From contig NZ_CP024866.1 in assembly GCF_004136015.1 (NCBI RefSeq), forward strand, positions 114,479 to 178,478: a stretch of 64,000 nucleotides of DNA, read 5' to 3'. This DNA is from Pseudomonas sp. ACM7 (GTDB lineage: Bacteria; Pseudomonadota; Gammaproteobacteria; Pseudomonadales; Pseudomonadaceae). Position numbers and translations under genes: made by a program. Position 1 is the stretch's first letter, and every line of letters starts with the position of its first letter. Of this stretch, positions 37,551 through 46,719 are shown piece after piece. The notes beneath the pieces were generated by a model. The model saw only the letters and a program-made list of their open reading frames with translations. It did no database searches and was not told the DNA's origin.

Positions 37551-37961
37551 TCAGGCCGGGTAGTTCGCGCGCAGGGCTTCGAGGCCGCCTTGGTAGATAC
37601 CGGTAAACAGCGCCACCACTTCCTCGTCACTCACACCGACAGGTGCAAACCGCCCAGACCACGTCACTCGCGCGCCCTGCCCCTGCGCTTCAACACTGAT
37701 AGTCGCCAGATAGTCAGTAGCCGGAAACGGCGCCTGCAAAATCGAATAACTGTAAGTCTTCCCAGCGTTATCAAACGCCTCCAACCGCTCAACCACCACC
37801 GCCCCATCCGCCGTTTGCAAGCTACGCACCCGGCCGCCTTCACTCAGCTCGCTTTTCGGGATAAACGGCAGCCAGTCCGGCAGCGAGTTAAAGCCGCCGA
37901 TCAATTGCCAAACCTGGTCGGCGGTCGCCGGGATGTCGATGAATGCTGATGCTGCAGCCAT
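37551..37961 (-). CDS. SRPBCC (START-like/polyketide cyclase) family protein
   Basis: 136 residues. ASAFIDIPATADQVWQLIGGFNSLPDWLP is the typical first strand and helices of the Bet-v1-like fold; EAQGQGARVTWSGRF and a final helix (LFTGIYQGGLEALRANY) complete it. Such proteins bind hydrophobic ligands. Last gene of the aldo/keto reductase-SDR-SRPBCC operon, 27 bp after the SDR gene; all three are probably controlled by the divergent LysR regulator at 39924. Confidence 0.85.
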   Translation of the reverse strand: MAAASAFIDIPATADQVWQLIGGFNSLPDWLPFIPKSELSEGGRVRSLQTADGAVVVERLEAFDNAGKTYSYSILQAPFPATDYLATISVEAQGQGARVTWSGRFAPVGVSDEEVVALFTGIYQGGLEALRANYPA

Positions 37962-37988
37962 GAAATATTCTCTCTCAATCAATAAGGT

Positions 37989-38786
37989 TCAGATCGCCAT
38001 GCTGTCGACAACACCACCGTCGACCCGCAACGCCGCGCCAGTAGTGGCCGAAGACAGCGGCGAGGCGATATAAGCCACCAGATTCGCGACCTCCTCGACA
38101 TCCGCCACGCGCTGGATGATCGAACTCGGCCGGGCCTTGCGCACGAAGGCGTCGGCTTCTTCCCGAACGCTGCGCCCGGATTCGGCGGTGGCGTCCTTGA
38201 GCATCTGTTCCAAACCATCGGTCAATGTCGGGCCGGGCAAGATCGCGTTGACCGTCACCCCGGTGCCCGCCAGCCGCTTGGCCAAACCATGGGACACCGC
38301 CAGGTTGGCGCTTTTGGTCACGCCGTAGTTGATCATGTCGGCCGGTGTTGCGACCCCGGATTCCGAGGACAGGAAGATCACCCGCCCCCAGCCCTGCTTG
38401 ACCATGTCTGGCACGTAATGCCGTGACAGGCGCACGCCGGAGATCACGTTGACCTCATAAAAACGCGTCCACTCGCTGTCCGGTGCATCGAAGAAATCCA
38501 CGTCGTTGAAGATCCCGAGGTTGTTCACCAGGATGTCCGCCCGTGGTTCGGCGGCGAACAACAACTCGGCGCCTTCGGCCGTGCCGAGGTCTGCGGTCAG
38601 GCCACGCAACTGCGCGTCCGGCACGCTCTGGCGAATGCTCGCCAGCGCCTGTTCGACCTTGGCCGTCTCGCGGCCGATCACCACCACCGTGGCGCCGGAT
38701 CCGGCCAGCGCCTTGCTGATGCCCAGGCCAATGCCGGCGGTGCTGCCGCTGACAATGGCGCATTTTCCACTCAGATCGATTTTCAT
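37989..38786 (-). CDS. Short-chain dehydrogenase/reductase
   Basis: 265 residues. Cofactor motif GSTAGIGLGI, the NNLG block (NNLGIF), catalytic Ser in FLSSESG and YGVTK (YxxxK). GGAGG lies six bases before the ATG at 38786. It overlaps the end region of the aldo/keto reductase gene, whose stop is at 38789. Substrate unknown. Confidence 0.88.
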   Translation of the reverse strand: MKIDLSGKCAIVSGSTAGIGLGISKALAGSGATVVVIGRETAKVEQALASIRQSVPDAQLRGLTADLGTAEGAELLFAAEPRADILVNNLGIFNDVDFFDAPDSEWTRFYEVNVISGVRLSRHYVPDMVKQGWGRVIFLSSESGVATPADMINYGVTKSANLAVSHGLAKRLAGTGVTVNAILPGPTLTDGLEQMLKDATAESGRSVREEADAFVRKARPSSIIQRVADVEEVANLVAYIASPLSSATTGAALRVDGGVVDSMAI

Positions 38787-38788
38787 GC

Positions 38789-39805
38789 TCAACCTCCAAT
38801 GATCGGCAATGGCGCACGTTCGGACACCAGTTTCGCGTCGCGCATCGCCTGCCAGAAAGCAGCGGGAATGACGGCCGACATCGCGGCAACGTCTTCAGCA
38901 ATCCGGTCCGGACGGCTGGACCCCGGAATCACCGCCGCCACGGCCGGGTTAGCCAACGAGAACTGCAACGCAGCTGCCTTGATGTCGACACCATGCGCGG
39001 CAGCAATGCGTTTGATCTGCTCGACTTTATTGATGATCGCCGGGCTGGCTTTCTGGTACTCGAAGTGTGTGCCACCGGCCAAAATGCCCGAGCTGTAAGG
39101 ACCACCGACCACAATCTCGACGTTCTGCGCCAGCGCGGCATCCATCAAACGCTGCAAGGCACGGTCGTGGTCGAGCAGCGTGTAGCGACCCGCCAGCAGA
39201 AAACCGTCCGGCTGAGCTTCGGTCAGATCCAGGGTCAGTTCGCACGGTTCAACCTTGTTCACGCCCAGGCCCCAGCCCTTGATCACGCCTTCTTCGCGTA
39301 AACGGGTCAGCACTTTGAAGGCGCCGGTGCGGGCCTGGTTGAAGTATTCCAGCCACTGATCGCCGTAGAAGTCCTGGGCGATGTCATGCACCCAGACGAT
39401 GTCCAGACGATCGGTTTGCAGGCGCTTGAGGCTGTCTTCGATGGAGCGCATCGTGGCATCGGCGCTGTAGTCGTTGACGATCTTGTTCGGGCGGCCGTGT
39501 TCGAACACGCCGCTTTTTTCGCCCAAGTCACGGGCCGCCGCATCTTCAACTTCATCGAGAATGACCCGACCGACTTTGCTGCTGAGTACATAGTCGTCAC
39601 GGTTGTACTGGGCCAACGCGGCGCCCAGACGAATTTCCGACAGGCCCGAGCCGTAAAACGGAGCGGTGTCGAAGTAACGCACACCGGCATCCCAGGCGGC
39701 GTGGACAGTAGCCATCGCCTCTTCTTCAGGAATGGCGCGGAACATGTTGCCCAATGGAGCGGTGCCGAAACCGAGGGTGCCAGGCAATTTGTCTTTCAAG
39801 CTCAT
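38789..39805 (-). CDS. Aldo/keto reductase
   Basis: 338 residues with a TIM-barrel AKR pattern: FGTAPLGNMF, AGVRYFDTAPFYGSGLSE (catalytic Asp and Tyr), LSSKVGR (Lys), IVWVHDI (His) and the C-terminal NADPH motif AAVIPGSSRPDRIAED. It resembles the D-threo-aldose 1-dehydrogenase / L-fucose dehydrogenase / pyridoxal 4-dehydrogenase group. AGAGGA lies before the start at MSLKDKLPG. First gene of the operon, divergent from a LysR gene. Confidence 0.88.
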   Translation of the reverse strand: MSLKDKLPGTLGFGTAPLGNMFRAIPEEEAMATVHAAWDAGVRYFDTAPFYGSGLSEIRLGAALAQYNRDDYVLSSKVGRVILDEVEDAAARDLGEKSGVFEHGRPNKIVNDYSADATMRSIEDSLKRLQTDRLDIVWVHDIAQDFYGDQWLEYFNQARTGAFKVLTRLREEGVIKGWGLGVNKVEPCELTLDLTEAQPDGFLLAGRYTLLDHDRALQRLMDAALAQNVEIVVGGPYSSGILAGGTHFEYQKASPAIINKVEQIKRIAAAHGVDIKAAALQFSLANPAVAAVIPGSSRPDRIAEDVAAMSAVIPAAFWQAMRDAKLVSERAPLPIIGG

Positions 39806-39923
39806 GGGTTTTTCCTCTTGAGTGTCAGGGGTCATCAGAGGTGACCGTTGAGCAGATGCTAGATTGCGATGATCGGACCGTCCAAGACATAATATGCAGC
39901 ACTTGAGTCCTGATAGGTCTGAC

Positions 39924-40829
39924 ATGATCGACATCCGCCAATTGCGCTACTTCGTCGCCGTCGCCGAAGAAGAACACGTCGGTCGCGCCGCCGAACGCCT
40001 GCACATTTCCCAATCGCCCCTGAGCCGGCAGATCGCCCAGCTCGAAGAGCGCCTGGGCCTGACCCTGTTCGAACGCAGCCAGCAACGCATTCGCCTGACC
40101 CGCGATGGCCAGACTTTTCTGGCTGAAACCCGTGCCCTGCTGACCCACGCCAATCGCCTGGAATCCCTGGGCAAGCGCCTCGGTCGTGGTGAAGAAGGCG
40201 GCTTGTGCATCGGCTACATCGAAAACGCCATGCACGCCGGCGTCTTGCCCAATGCCTTGCGGGTGCTGCGGGTCGACCGGCCGAACGTTCACGTCGCGCT
40301 GTACAACCTGAATTCCGCCGAACAACTCGAAGGCCTGCGTCAGCGTAGTCTGGATATCGCACTGGTCAGCGAACCGCCCGTCGCCGACGACCCGGACCTG
40401 CTGGGTTTTCAGGTGCTGGACGATCCGATGCTGCTGGCCCTGCCCGAACATCATCTTTTGGCGAACCACACAACACTGACCCCGGCGGACCTGGCCGATC
40501 AGGAATGGATCGGCGTGCAACCCCGCCAAGACGCCGCCAGCCGCGACGACTTCGTCAGCGCCTGCATCCGCGCTGGTTTCACCCCGGACATTCGCATGGA
40601 AGCCACCGAACCTTTCACCGCGTTGGGATTGGTGGCATCGGGGCTGGGCATCGCCATGATTCAGAAAGGCCTGAGCCGCAACGCACCGCCCGGCGTGGTA
40701 TTGCGGGAAGTGCCGTGGATTTCCTTCACCACGCCGCTGTGGGCCGCGTGGCACCGGATCAATTTGCGGCCGCTGGTGGAGACGTTCAGGAAGGTGCTGA
40801 CGGAGCCATGTTCGGCTGACTCGCCCTGA
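39924..40829 (+). CDS. LysR-type transcriptional regulator
   Basis: 301 residues. The N-terminal HTH has FVAVAEEEHVGRAAERLHIS and SQSPLSRQIAQLEERLG, followed by a type-2 periplasmic-binding-like effector domain with the CatR/BenM-like pattern LLALPEHHLLA. Divergent from the aldo/keto reductase operon with about 118 bp between start codons, so it is the likely regulator. Effector unknown. Confidence 0.92.
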   Translation: MIDIRQLRYFVAVAEEEHVGRAAERLHISQSPLSRQIAQLEERLGLTLFERSQQRIRLTRDGQTFLAETRALLTHANRLESLGKRLGRGEEGGLCIGYIENAMHAGVLPNALRVLRVDRPNVHVALYNLNSAEQLEGLRQRSLDIALVSEPPVADDPDLLGFQVLDDPMLLALPEHHLLANHTTLTPADLADQEWIGVQPRQDAASRDDFVSACIRAGFTPDIRMEATEPFTALGLVASGLGIAMIQKGLSRNAPPGVVLREVPWISFTTPLWAAWHRINLRPLVETFRKVLTEPCSADSP

Positions 40830-40837
40830 GATTTCAA

Positions 40838-40936
40838 GATCAAAAGATCGCAGCCTCATTGCACTCGACAGCTCCTACAGGGTTTGGCGCACACCTGTAG
40901 GAGCTGTCGAGTGCAACGAGGCTGCGATCCTTTGAT
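40838..40936. repeat. REP/REPIN-type inverted repeat (type A)
   Basis: GATCAAAAGATCGCAGCCTC...CGACAGCTCCTACAG faces its inverse CTGTAGGAGCTGTCGAGTGC...GATCCTTTGAT. Just after the LysR stop codon. Confidence 0.85.
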
Positions 40937-41019
40937 TTTCTAAGCGAATGGATCTTCGACTGCCACACAGGGTTTGGTGCTTTACTGAAAAGACCCCGAA
41001 ATCCTGCGAGCAACCCCAC

Positions 41020-41940
41020 ATGAACCGCAACGACCTGCGTCGCGTGGACATGAACCTGCTGGTGATTTTCGAAACCCTGATGTTCGAAAAGAACCTGACC
41101 CGTGCCGGGGAGAAACTGTTTCTCGGCCAGCCTGCCGTCAGTGCCTCGCTGGCCGAGTTGCGCGACCTGTTCGACGACCCGCTGCTGGTGCGTAACGGTC
41201 GTGTGCTGGAGCCGACCCAGCGCGCATTGGCGATCCTCAAGGAGTTGCAGCCGGCGATGGACACCATCTCCGGCGCGGTCAGCCGGGCCAAGGATTTCGA
41301 CCCGTCCACTAGCCGCGATGTATTCCGCATCGGCCTGTCCGACGACGCCGAGTTCGGCCTGTTTCCGCCGCTGCTCAAGCAAATACGCGAAGAGGCGCAG
41401 AACGTCGTGGTGGTGGTGCGGCGGGTGAATTTCATGCTGATGTCGTCGATGCTGGCCAGCGGGGAGATTTCCGTCGGGATCAGCTACACCACGGAACTGC
41501 CGGCCAACGCCAAGCGCAAGAAGCTGCGCGACCTGAGCGTCAAGATCCTGCGTGGCGATGACCGTCCCGGCACCCTGACCCTGGATGAGTATTGCGAGCG
41601 CCCTCACGCGCTGGTGTCGTTTTCCGGGGATTTGACCGGTGCCATCGATAGCGACCTGGCCCGTATCGGTCGTTCACGCCGGGTGGTGCTGGCGGTGCCG
41701 CAATTCGCCGGCCTGCGCGCCTTGCTGACCGGCACCGATATGCTCGCCACGGTGCCGGACTACGCGGCGTGCGCGCTGATCGAAGGCAGCAGCCAGTTGC
41801 GGGCCGACGACCCGCCGTTTGACATCGTGCTGTCCGAACTGTCCATGGTCTGGAACGGGGTCAACGATAACGATCCGGCAGAACGTTGGTTGCGCTCGCG
41901 AATTGCCCAACACATGGCCGCTCCACTGCCGGGGCATTAA
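41020..41940 (+). CDS. LysR-type transcriptional regulator (NodD/SyrM-like N-terminus)
   Basis: 306 residues. DLRRVDMNLLVIFETLMFEKNLTRAGEKL followed by FLGQPAVSASLAELRDLFDDPLL is the usual start of NodD/LeuO-type LysR proteins, then DDAEFGLFPPLL opens the effector domain. No divergent target gene is adjacent. Its last 80 bp overlap the 3' end of the convergent DinB-family gene. Confidence 0.9.
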   Translation: MNRNDLRRVDMNLLVIFETLMFEKNLTRAGEKLFLGQPAVSASLAELRDLFDDPLLVRNGRVLEPTQRALAILKELQPAMDTISGAVSRAKDFDPSTSRDVFRIGLSDDAEFGLFPPLLKQIREEAQNVVVVVRRVNFMLMSSMLASGEISVGISYTTELPANAKRKKLRDLSVKILRGDDRPGTLTLDEYCERPHALVSFSGDLTGAIDSDLARIGRSRRVVLAVPQFAGLRALLTGTDMLATVPDYAACALIEGSSQLRADDPPFDIVLSELSMVWNGVNDNDPAERWLRSRIAQHMAAPLPGH

Positions 41941-42457
41941 TCGATTTGAAAGACTCGGGGTCGGTCTCGCGCAGGTAGACCGGCAGGTCAGTGACCGGCG
42001 GCATGACCGGAATTTCGAAGTACATCTGGACCACCCAGCCGCGGTGGTAGCTGGCGTGGTTGACCACGTGCATCAGTATCGCGCCGGCGCTCATGGTGCC
42101 GCTTTCCCCCGAGACAAAGCTGAACTCGACGGGTTTATCCAGCGAGGCATCGGTCTGCCGTTCGCTCCAGTCGCAGTACCAGTGATCGATGTCCTTTTGC
42201 GCCAGGCGCAGCTCGGCGAGTTCGGGGTGCAGCAGATCGTGTGACGTCTTGAAGCCGTGCCCTCGGCCTTCGAGGTGGGCCTGCCAGATGCAGTCCACCA
42301 CGTAGAGGTGGTTCAGGGTGCCGATCATGTTCTTGAACACCGACACGCGCTCTTTATTGACCTCACCCGGCGGCAGTGCGGCCAGGCTGTCAAAGAGGCG
42401 TTGATTGGCCCAGCGCTTGTAATCGGCAAGCATGCGGGCAGTGCGTACGTTAATCAT
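41861..42457 (-). CDS. DinB-family (DUF664-like) metal-binding protein
   Basis: 198 residues. A four-helix bundle with the His triad of the DinB/YfiT family: His in GTLNHLYVVD (near 50) and two in LMHVVNHASYHRGWV (near 135). Members are putative metal-dependent, thiol-linked transferases. GGGAG precedes the ATG. The last 25 or so residues, encoded over the LysR gene, have no family counterpart that I know; the original stop may have been lost. Confidence 0.85.
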   Translation of the reverse strand: MINVRTARMLADYKRWANQRLFDSLAALPPGEVNKERVSVFKNMIGTLNHLYVVDCIWQAHLEGRGHGFKTSHDLLHPELAELRLAQKDIDHWYCDWSERQTDASLDKPVEFSFVSGESGTMSAGAILMHVVNHASYHRGWVVQMYFEIPVMPPVTDLPVYLRETDPESFKSINAPAVERPCVGQFASATNVLPDRYR

Positions 42458-42557
42458 CGGAGGTCTCCCATTGTGATGGGCGCACTGCCAAGCATAGCCC
42501 TCAGGGCGAGCGGCATTGCAAACGCTGATTACCGGTCACTTCGCAGTAACACGATCT

Positions 42558-42707
42558 GTGTAGCAGCTGCCGAGCAACGCGAGGCTGCGTTCGGCGGCGA
42601 AGCCGTCGTAAAACCTGAGACCGCGTTGCATCAGGTAGACCGCATTCGCCGGACTACGGCGGCTTCGCCGCCGAACGCAGCCTCGCGTTGCTCGGCAGCT
42701 GCTACAC
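42558..42707. repeat. REPIN with perfect 48-bp arms
   Basis: The arm 42558-42605 (starting GTGTAGCAGCTGCCGAGC) is repeated as an exact inverse complement at 42660-42707, with a 54 bp spacer. The right end overlaps the last codons of the FAD oxidoreductase gene. Confidence 0.9.
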
Positions 42708-43820
42708 CGGTCGTTGTGTGGCTAATACCGTCGTCACCCGATCAGCCAGCGCCAGGCAACTGGTCAACCCCGGTGATTCAATACCGAACAGATTCACCAA
42801 CCCCGGCACACCATGCTCGGCCGGACCACTGATGACAAAGTCGGCCGCCGGCTCGGTCGGGCCCGTGATTTTCGGGCGGATACCGCTGTAGGCCGGTTTC
42901 AGGCTGTTATCGGGCAACGCCGGCCAGTAGCGCCGGATTGCCTCGTAGAAGCCATCGGCTCGGCGTGGATCCACACGGAAATCGACGTGATCGACCCATT
43001 CGACGTCCGGCCCAAAGCGCGCCTGACCGCCCAGATCCAGCGTCATGTGCACACCCAACCCCGCACTCTCCGGGGCCGGATACACCAAATGCCGGAACGG
43101 CGCCCGGCCGCTGAAACTGAAATAGCTGCCCTTGCATAGCCGGGCAGTTGGAACGTGCTGCGACGGCAAGCCATCAATCCGGCTCGCCACCTCAGGCGCG
43201 GACAATCCCGCGCAATTGATCAACGCACGGCAGCTCAAGGTAATCGGTTGGGCGCCGCCCATCCGCAATTCGAAACCTTGCTCGGTGCAACGGGCCGACG
43301 CCAGCGGCGTATGAAAAACCAGCGACGTGCCACTGGCCTCGGCATCCGCCTGAAGCGCCAGCATCAGGGCATGGGAATCGACAATCCCGGTGGACGGTGA
43401 CCAGAGCGCAGCGACGCAGGACACTGCCGGTTCAAGTTCCCGCGCCTGTTCGGCGTCCAGCCATTGCAGGTCATCAACGCCATTGTGCAGGCCCTGCTCC
43501 AGCAATTTGCGCAAGGCTGCGCATTGACCGTCATCCGTGGCCACGATCAGCTTGCCCAGGCGCTGGTAATCGACGCCGCGCTCATCGCAAAAGGCGTAAA
43601 GGCGTTGTTTGCCCTCCACGCACACTTGCGCCTTGAGGCTGCCGCTCGGGTAGTAAATGCCGGCGTGGATCACTTCCGAATTGCGCGAACTGATGCCCAC
43701 GCCAATGCCCTCGCCCGCCTCGACGAGGATCACTTCCCGCCCGCTGCGGGCCAGGGCTCTGGCGACCGCCAGCCCGACCACTCCGGCCCCGACCACCACG
43801 CATTCGATATCGACGCTCAC
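42702..43820 (-). CDS. FAD-dependent oxidoreductase, L-2-hydroxyglutarate oxidase-like
   Basis: 372 residues of the DAO/L2HGDH family. N-terminal FAD motif [27 protein letters not shown] (GxGxxG), then [21 protein letters not shown], strongly like L-2-hydroxyglutarate oxidase/dehydrogenase. C-terminal block [13 protein letters not shown] and [16 protein letters not shown] closes the FAD site. The family oxidises 2-hydroxy acids and feeds electrons to quinones or oxygen. The stop codon lies inside the adjacent REPIN, so the last residues are repeat-derived. Immediately upstream are remnants of an MFS transporter. Confidence 0.88.
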   Translation of the reverse strand: MSVDIECVVVGAGVVGLAVARALARSGREVILVEAGEGIGVGISSRNSEVIHAGIYYPSGSLKAQVCVEGKQRLYAFCDERGVDYQRLGKLIVATDDGQCAALRKLLEQGLHNGVDDLQWLDAEQARELEPAVSCVAALWSPSTGIVDSHALMLALQADAEASGTSLVFHTPLASARCTEQGFELRMGGAQPITLSCRALINCAGLSAPEVASRIDGLPSQHVPTARLCKGSYFSFSGRAPFRHLVYPAPESAGLGVHMTLDLGGQARFGPDVEWVDHVDFRVDPRRADGFYEAIRRYWPALPDNSLKPAYSGIRPKITGPTEPAADFVISGPAEHGVPGLVNLFGIESPGLTSCLALADRVTTVLATQRPV

Positions 43821-43836
43821 CTGCCCTCCGCTCCTT

Positions 43837-44007
43837 TCACGCCAGCCCTCGTTCCCGATAATCGATCAGGCTGGAGAATATCGCCAGCAGCATGGCCATG
43901 ACCACGAAGAAGATCAGCACCAGGAAATACGACCCGGTGAACTGCACGATCAGCCCGATCAGGATCGGCACGATCACCCCGGCCATGTTCCCGCAGAAGT
44001 TGATACC
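43837..44007 (-). pseudogene. 3' end of an MFS transporter gene
   Basis: Minus-strand translation gives GINFCGNMAGVIVPILIGLI, then VQFTGSYFLVLIFFVVMAML and [11 protein letters not shown], stop. This is the last two or so helices of an ACS/D-galactonate-type MFS permease (normally about 430 residues). The remainder is gone and the sequence joins directly to a porin fragment on the other strand. Confidence 0.8.
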
Positions 44008-44154
44008 CAGAAAGAATGGGAGCGGGACATCGCTCTGGACTACGTGATTCAGCCCGGCACGCTTAAAGGTGTCGGATTCGGATGGCGTAACGGCGCGTCC
44101 CGCAACCAGGATCAGAATCGCTTGATCGTGAGCTACAGCATTCCTTTGCTTTAG
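44008..44154 (+). pseudogene. 3' end of an OprD-family porin gene
   Basis: Plus-strand translation from 44008 gives QKEWERDIALDYVIQPGTLKG, then VGFGWRNGASRNQDQNRLIV and SYSIPLL, stop, the last three beta strands of an OprD-type porin. The 5' part (about 370 residues) is missing at the junction with the MFS fragment. Confidence 0.8.
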
Positions 44155-44434
44155 CAGAGCGACCTAAGCCCGCCTTGCCTCTTGGACTCAGCGCTGACAC
44201 TGGGTCAGCGCTTTGCCTGGGCTGACCAATGGCCGCGGCCCGCGCGTGCGGCGAAGCAAAGCGAGCTGATCCAGCGTTTTCGGTGGAGATTATTGTGTGT
44301 GCGGCGAGGATCTGAGCCTTTTCAGACGCAGGCGTTGGACTGATCACGCATCGACAGGGAACTCCTGACGACCGCCACGCATCTTACAGATGAGGTACTT
44401 CCTTTTTTGCTTCACGCTTTCAGAGGACACCGTC
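44155..44434. other. Intergenic region before the DUF2388 gene
   Basis: About 280 bp. It contains a GC-rich hairpin-prone stretch (CAGCGCTGAC..GGTCAGCGCT, 44190-44212), likely the old porin terminator, and presumably the DUF2388 promoter. No gene seen. Confidence 0.45.
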
Positions 44435-44752
44435 ATGCGCCGTCTGATTATCATCTCTTCCCTTTTGCTGTGTTTACCCTTCGGCTCCGCTATGGCCAAA
44501 GTGGATGCGGGCGATGTCGCCACGTCAGCCGGGGTTTCCGCATCGTTGTACTCGACGTTCAAGGACCACAAACTCATGATTCCTGCCCGGGATGACGCCT
44601 CCAGCTTCGTTGCCAGTGGCGGCGCGATTCGTGGTGTTTATCTGGAGTCATACTTAAAGCAGATTCGTCAGGAACATCCAGGCCTCAACGCCAGCGACGA
44701 AGATCTGGCCAGAGCGATCCTCGTCCAGGAAGGCGTTGCCGCGGGTCAATAA
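44435..44752 (+). CDS. DUF2388 periplasmic protein
   Basis: 105 residues: signal peptide MRRLIIISSLLLCLPFGSAMA, then the DUF2388 core ATSAGVSASLYSTFKDHKL and ARDDASSFVASGGAIRGVYLES. AGAGGA lies before the ATG at 44435; upstream in-frame codons lack a ribosome binding site. Typical of Pseudomonas; often in several copies. Function unknown. Confidence 0.88.
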   Translation: MRRLIIISSLLLCLPFGSAMAKVDAGDVATSAGVSASLYSTFKDHKLMIPARDDASSFVASGGAIRGVYLESYLKQIRQEHPGLNASDEDLARAILVQEGVAAGQ

Positions 44753-44803
44753 AGGCTGAAAAAGTAGCGGTGGGGCTGCAGCACCCGGATAGCGTTTGCA
44801 GCC

Positions 44804-45736
44804 CTACCTTGCTTCAACACCGGTGGATAATCGCGCCCAACCCGCCACCAATTGCGCGCTGATGCTCACGCCGCCGCACACCACAATCACCACATCATGG
44901 GCCTCGGCAATCGCCGGATGGTCCAGGTATCCAATCGCCAACGAAACGCCGCACGCCGGCTCGACCAACTGACGCAGGTCGTTGGCGTAACGCACCACGC
45001 CCATGATCGCCTCGTCATCGCTGAGCGCGACACACTCGTGCGGGAAATCGAGGATATGCTGCACCGGCCAGGCGGCAACCTGAGTCGCGCCGAGCGACTT
45101 GGCGACCGTATCGATCCGGGGGAATTTGACCGGATGTCCGGCACTGACAGCGGCGGCAAAAGACGCAGAACCCTGGGTTTCACACGCGATGATCCGGCAG
45201 TCCATGCGCTTGTGGCGAATCAATCCGGTGAGAATCCCCGCCAGCAAACCTCCACCCCCTACCGACATCACGAGCGCATCGACCTGAGGACAATCCTCAA
45301 GGATTTCGTCGACCATCGTGCTGTGCCCTTCCCACAACACCGGGTGATCGAAGGCTGGCACGTACTCGGTGTCCGCGCCCTGCGCGAGTTCTTTGGCCCG
45401 TAGATTGGCTTCGTCCCAGACCTTGCCATGAACGATCACCTCGGCACCGGTTTTCCTGATCCGTGCGCGGGTGGTTTCCGGCGTGGTGTGCGGCACCACA
45501 ATGCAGGCTTTCAATCCCAGTCTGGCGGCAGCCACGGCGGTGGCGAACCCGGCGTTGCCGCCGGAAGGACAGATCACTTTGCGTTTCCCTTGCGCCGCTG
45601 CCTGGCTGCACAAGAGCCCAATACCGCGAAGTTTGAAAGAGCCGCTCGGTTGCAGGTTTTCCAGCTTGAGCCATATTCGTCGAGATGGGGTCGACAGGTC
45701 TGGATGCAGAATCAACGGCGTTCTGATGTGAAGCAT
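44804..45736 (-). CDS. PLP-dependent serine/threonine dehydratase
   Basis: 310 residues, fold type II. PLP-binding Lys in SGSFKLRG (near 35), SGGNAGFATAVAAARLG phosphate/substrate loop, and glycine-rich SVGGGGLLAG near 170. The order and length match the single-domain catabolic L-serine dehydratases, which release pyruvate or 2-oxobutyrate and ammonia. There is no C-terminal ACT domain, so it should lack isoleucine feedback. AGGAG before the ATG. Single gene. Confidence 0.88.
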   Translation of the reverse strand: MLHIRTPLILHPDLSTPSRRIWLKLENLQPSGSFKLRGIGLLCSQAAAQGKRKVICPSGGNAGFATAVAAARLGLKACIVVPHTTPETTRARIRKTGAEVIVHGKVWDEANLRAKELAQGADTEYVPAFDHPVLWEGHSTMVDEILEDCPQVDALVMSVGGGGLLAGILTGLIRHKRMDCRIIACETQGSASFAAAVSAGHPVKFPRIDTVAKSLGATQVAAWPVQHILDFPHECVALSDDEAIMGVVRYANDLRQLVEPACGVSLAIGYLDHPAIAEAHDVVIVVCGGVSISAQLVAGWARLSTGVEAR

Positions 45737-45804
45737 GGCGGAGCTCCTTTAGGGTGAACGGTCCTAATCCAAGCTTAGTTCACCCCGCTCCCACGGTTAC
45801 CGCT

Positions 45805-46596
45805 TCAGCGATAACGCGGTGCTGCCGTGGAATGGCCGAACAAGCCTGAAAGCCTCTGACGCTGGGCTTCGTAGGCATCCCACTTATCGCCTTGGTGCAG
45901 GCCCGGAATGGTCACCACTTCGCCTTGCGCCAACCCCGTCAACGCCGCATCGACCATGTCCTGGGCGGACATCACGATCTCTTGCGGCAGGTTTTCCACC
46001 GGGTTGCCGGCCTCGCTCCAGAAGTCGGTGGCGGTAGCGCCGGGCAATACGGCCTGGATCCGAATGCCTTTGTCGGCCAGCTCGCGGTGCATCGATTGGC
46101 TCAGGCCGAGGACAAATGCCTTGGTCCCGCCATACACGCCGTTGAGAATTTCCGGGGCGATGGCAACGATCGAGGAGATATTGATCACCGTCCCGGTGCC
46201 CCGAGCGACGAAGCCTGGCACCACCGCGTAAGCCAGGCGCATCAACGCGGTCACGTTGAGGGTGATCATGTCTTCCATCTCATCCACGGGGCTGCCGAGC
46301 AGCGGCATGACAGCGCCGACCCCGGCGTTGTTGACCAACAGGGTGATACTGGCGTCGGAGCGTAGAATTTCTTCGACCCGCCGCAAGTCGGCCTTGTCTT
46401 TCAAATCGGCGGCGACCACTTCCACGGCGCGGCCGGTTTCATTACTCAAGTGGTTGGCCAAGGCGCTCAGTTTCGCCTGGCTGCGGGCGACCAGAATCAG
46501 ATCGTAACCCTGCCGCGCGAGACGGTCGGCATACACCGCGCCGATGCCCGAAGAAGCGCCAGTGATCAGAGCGGTACCTTTGGATGAGAGGGCCAT
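45805..46596 (-). CDS. Short-chain dehydrogenase/reductase
   Basis: 263 residues. TGASSGIGAVYADRLARQGYDLILVAR, NNAG, SSIVAIAP (catalytic Ser) and YGGTK (YxxxK). It resembles the YqjQ/DltE-like group of reductases. AAGGA precedes the ATG at 46596. Divergent from the GlxA-type regulator at 46720 (123 bp apart), which probably controls it. Confidence 0.88.
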   Translation of the reverse strand: MALSSKGTALITGASSGIGAVYADRLARQGYDLILVARSQAKLSALANHLSNETGRAVEVVAADLKDKADLRRVEEILRSDASITLLVNNAGVGAVMPLLGSPVDEMEDMITLNVTALMRLAYAVVPGFVARGTGTVINISSIVAIAPEILNGVYGGTKAFVLGLSQSMHRELADKGIRIQAVLPGATATDFWSEAGNPVENLPQEIVMSAQDMVDAALTGLAQGEVVTIPGLHQGDKWDAYEAQRQRLSGLFGHSTAAPRYR

Positions 46597-46719
46597 GTCG
46601 ATTTCCTTCACAGTGAGGCGATAACGTCGCCGGGTGTGAACCGTTATAAAGGGTCTAACGCCCGTCTCAAATGACGTTTAAAGTACGTTTTTCGGACATG
46701 ACCTTTTGAGGACATCTCG

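Noticed and set aside
39825..40859. Minus-strand open frame of 344 codons
   Set aside because: Antisense to a clear LysR gene; rich in Gln and Gly without motifs.
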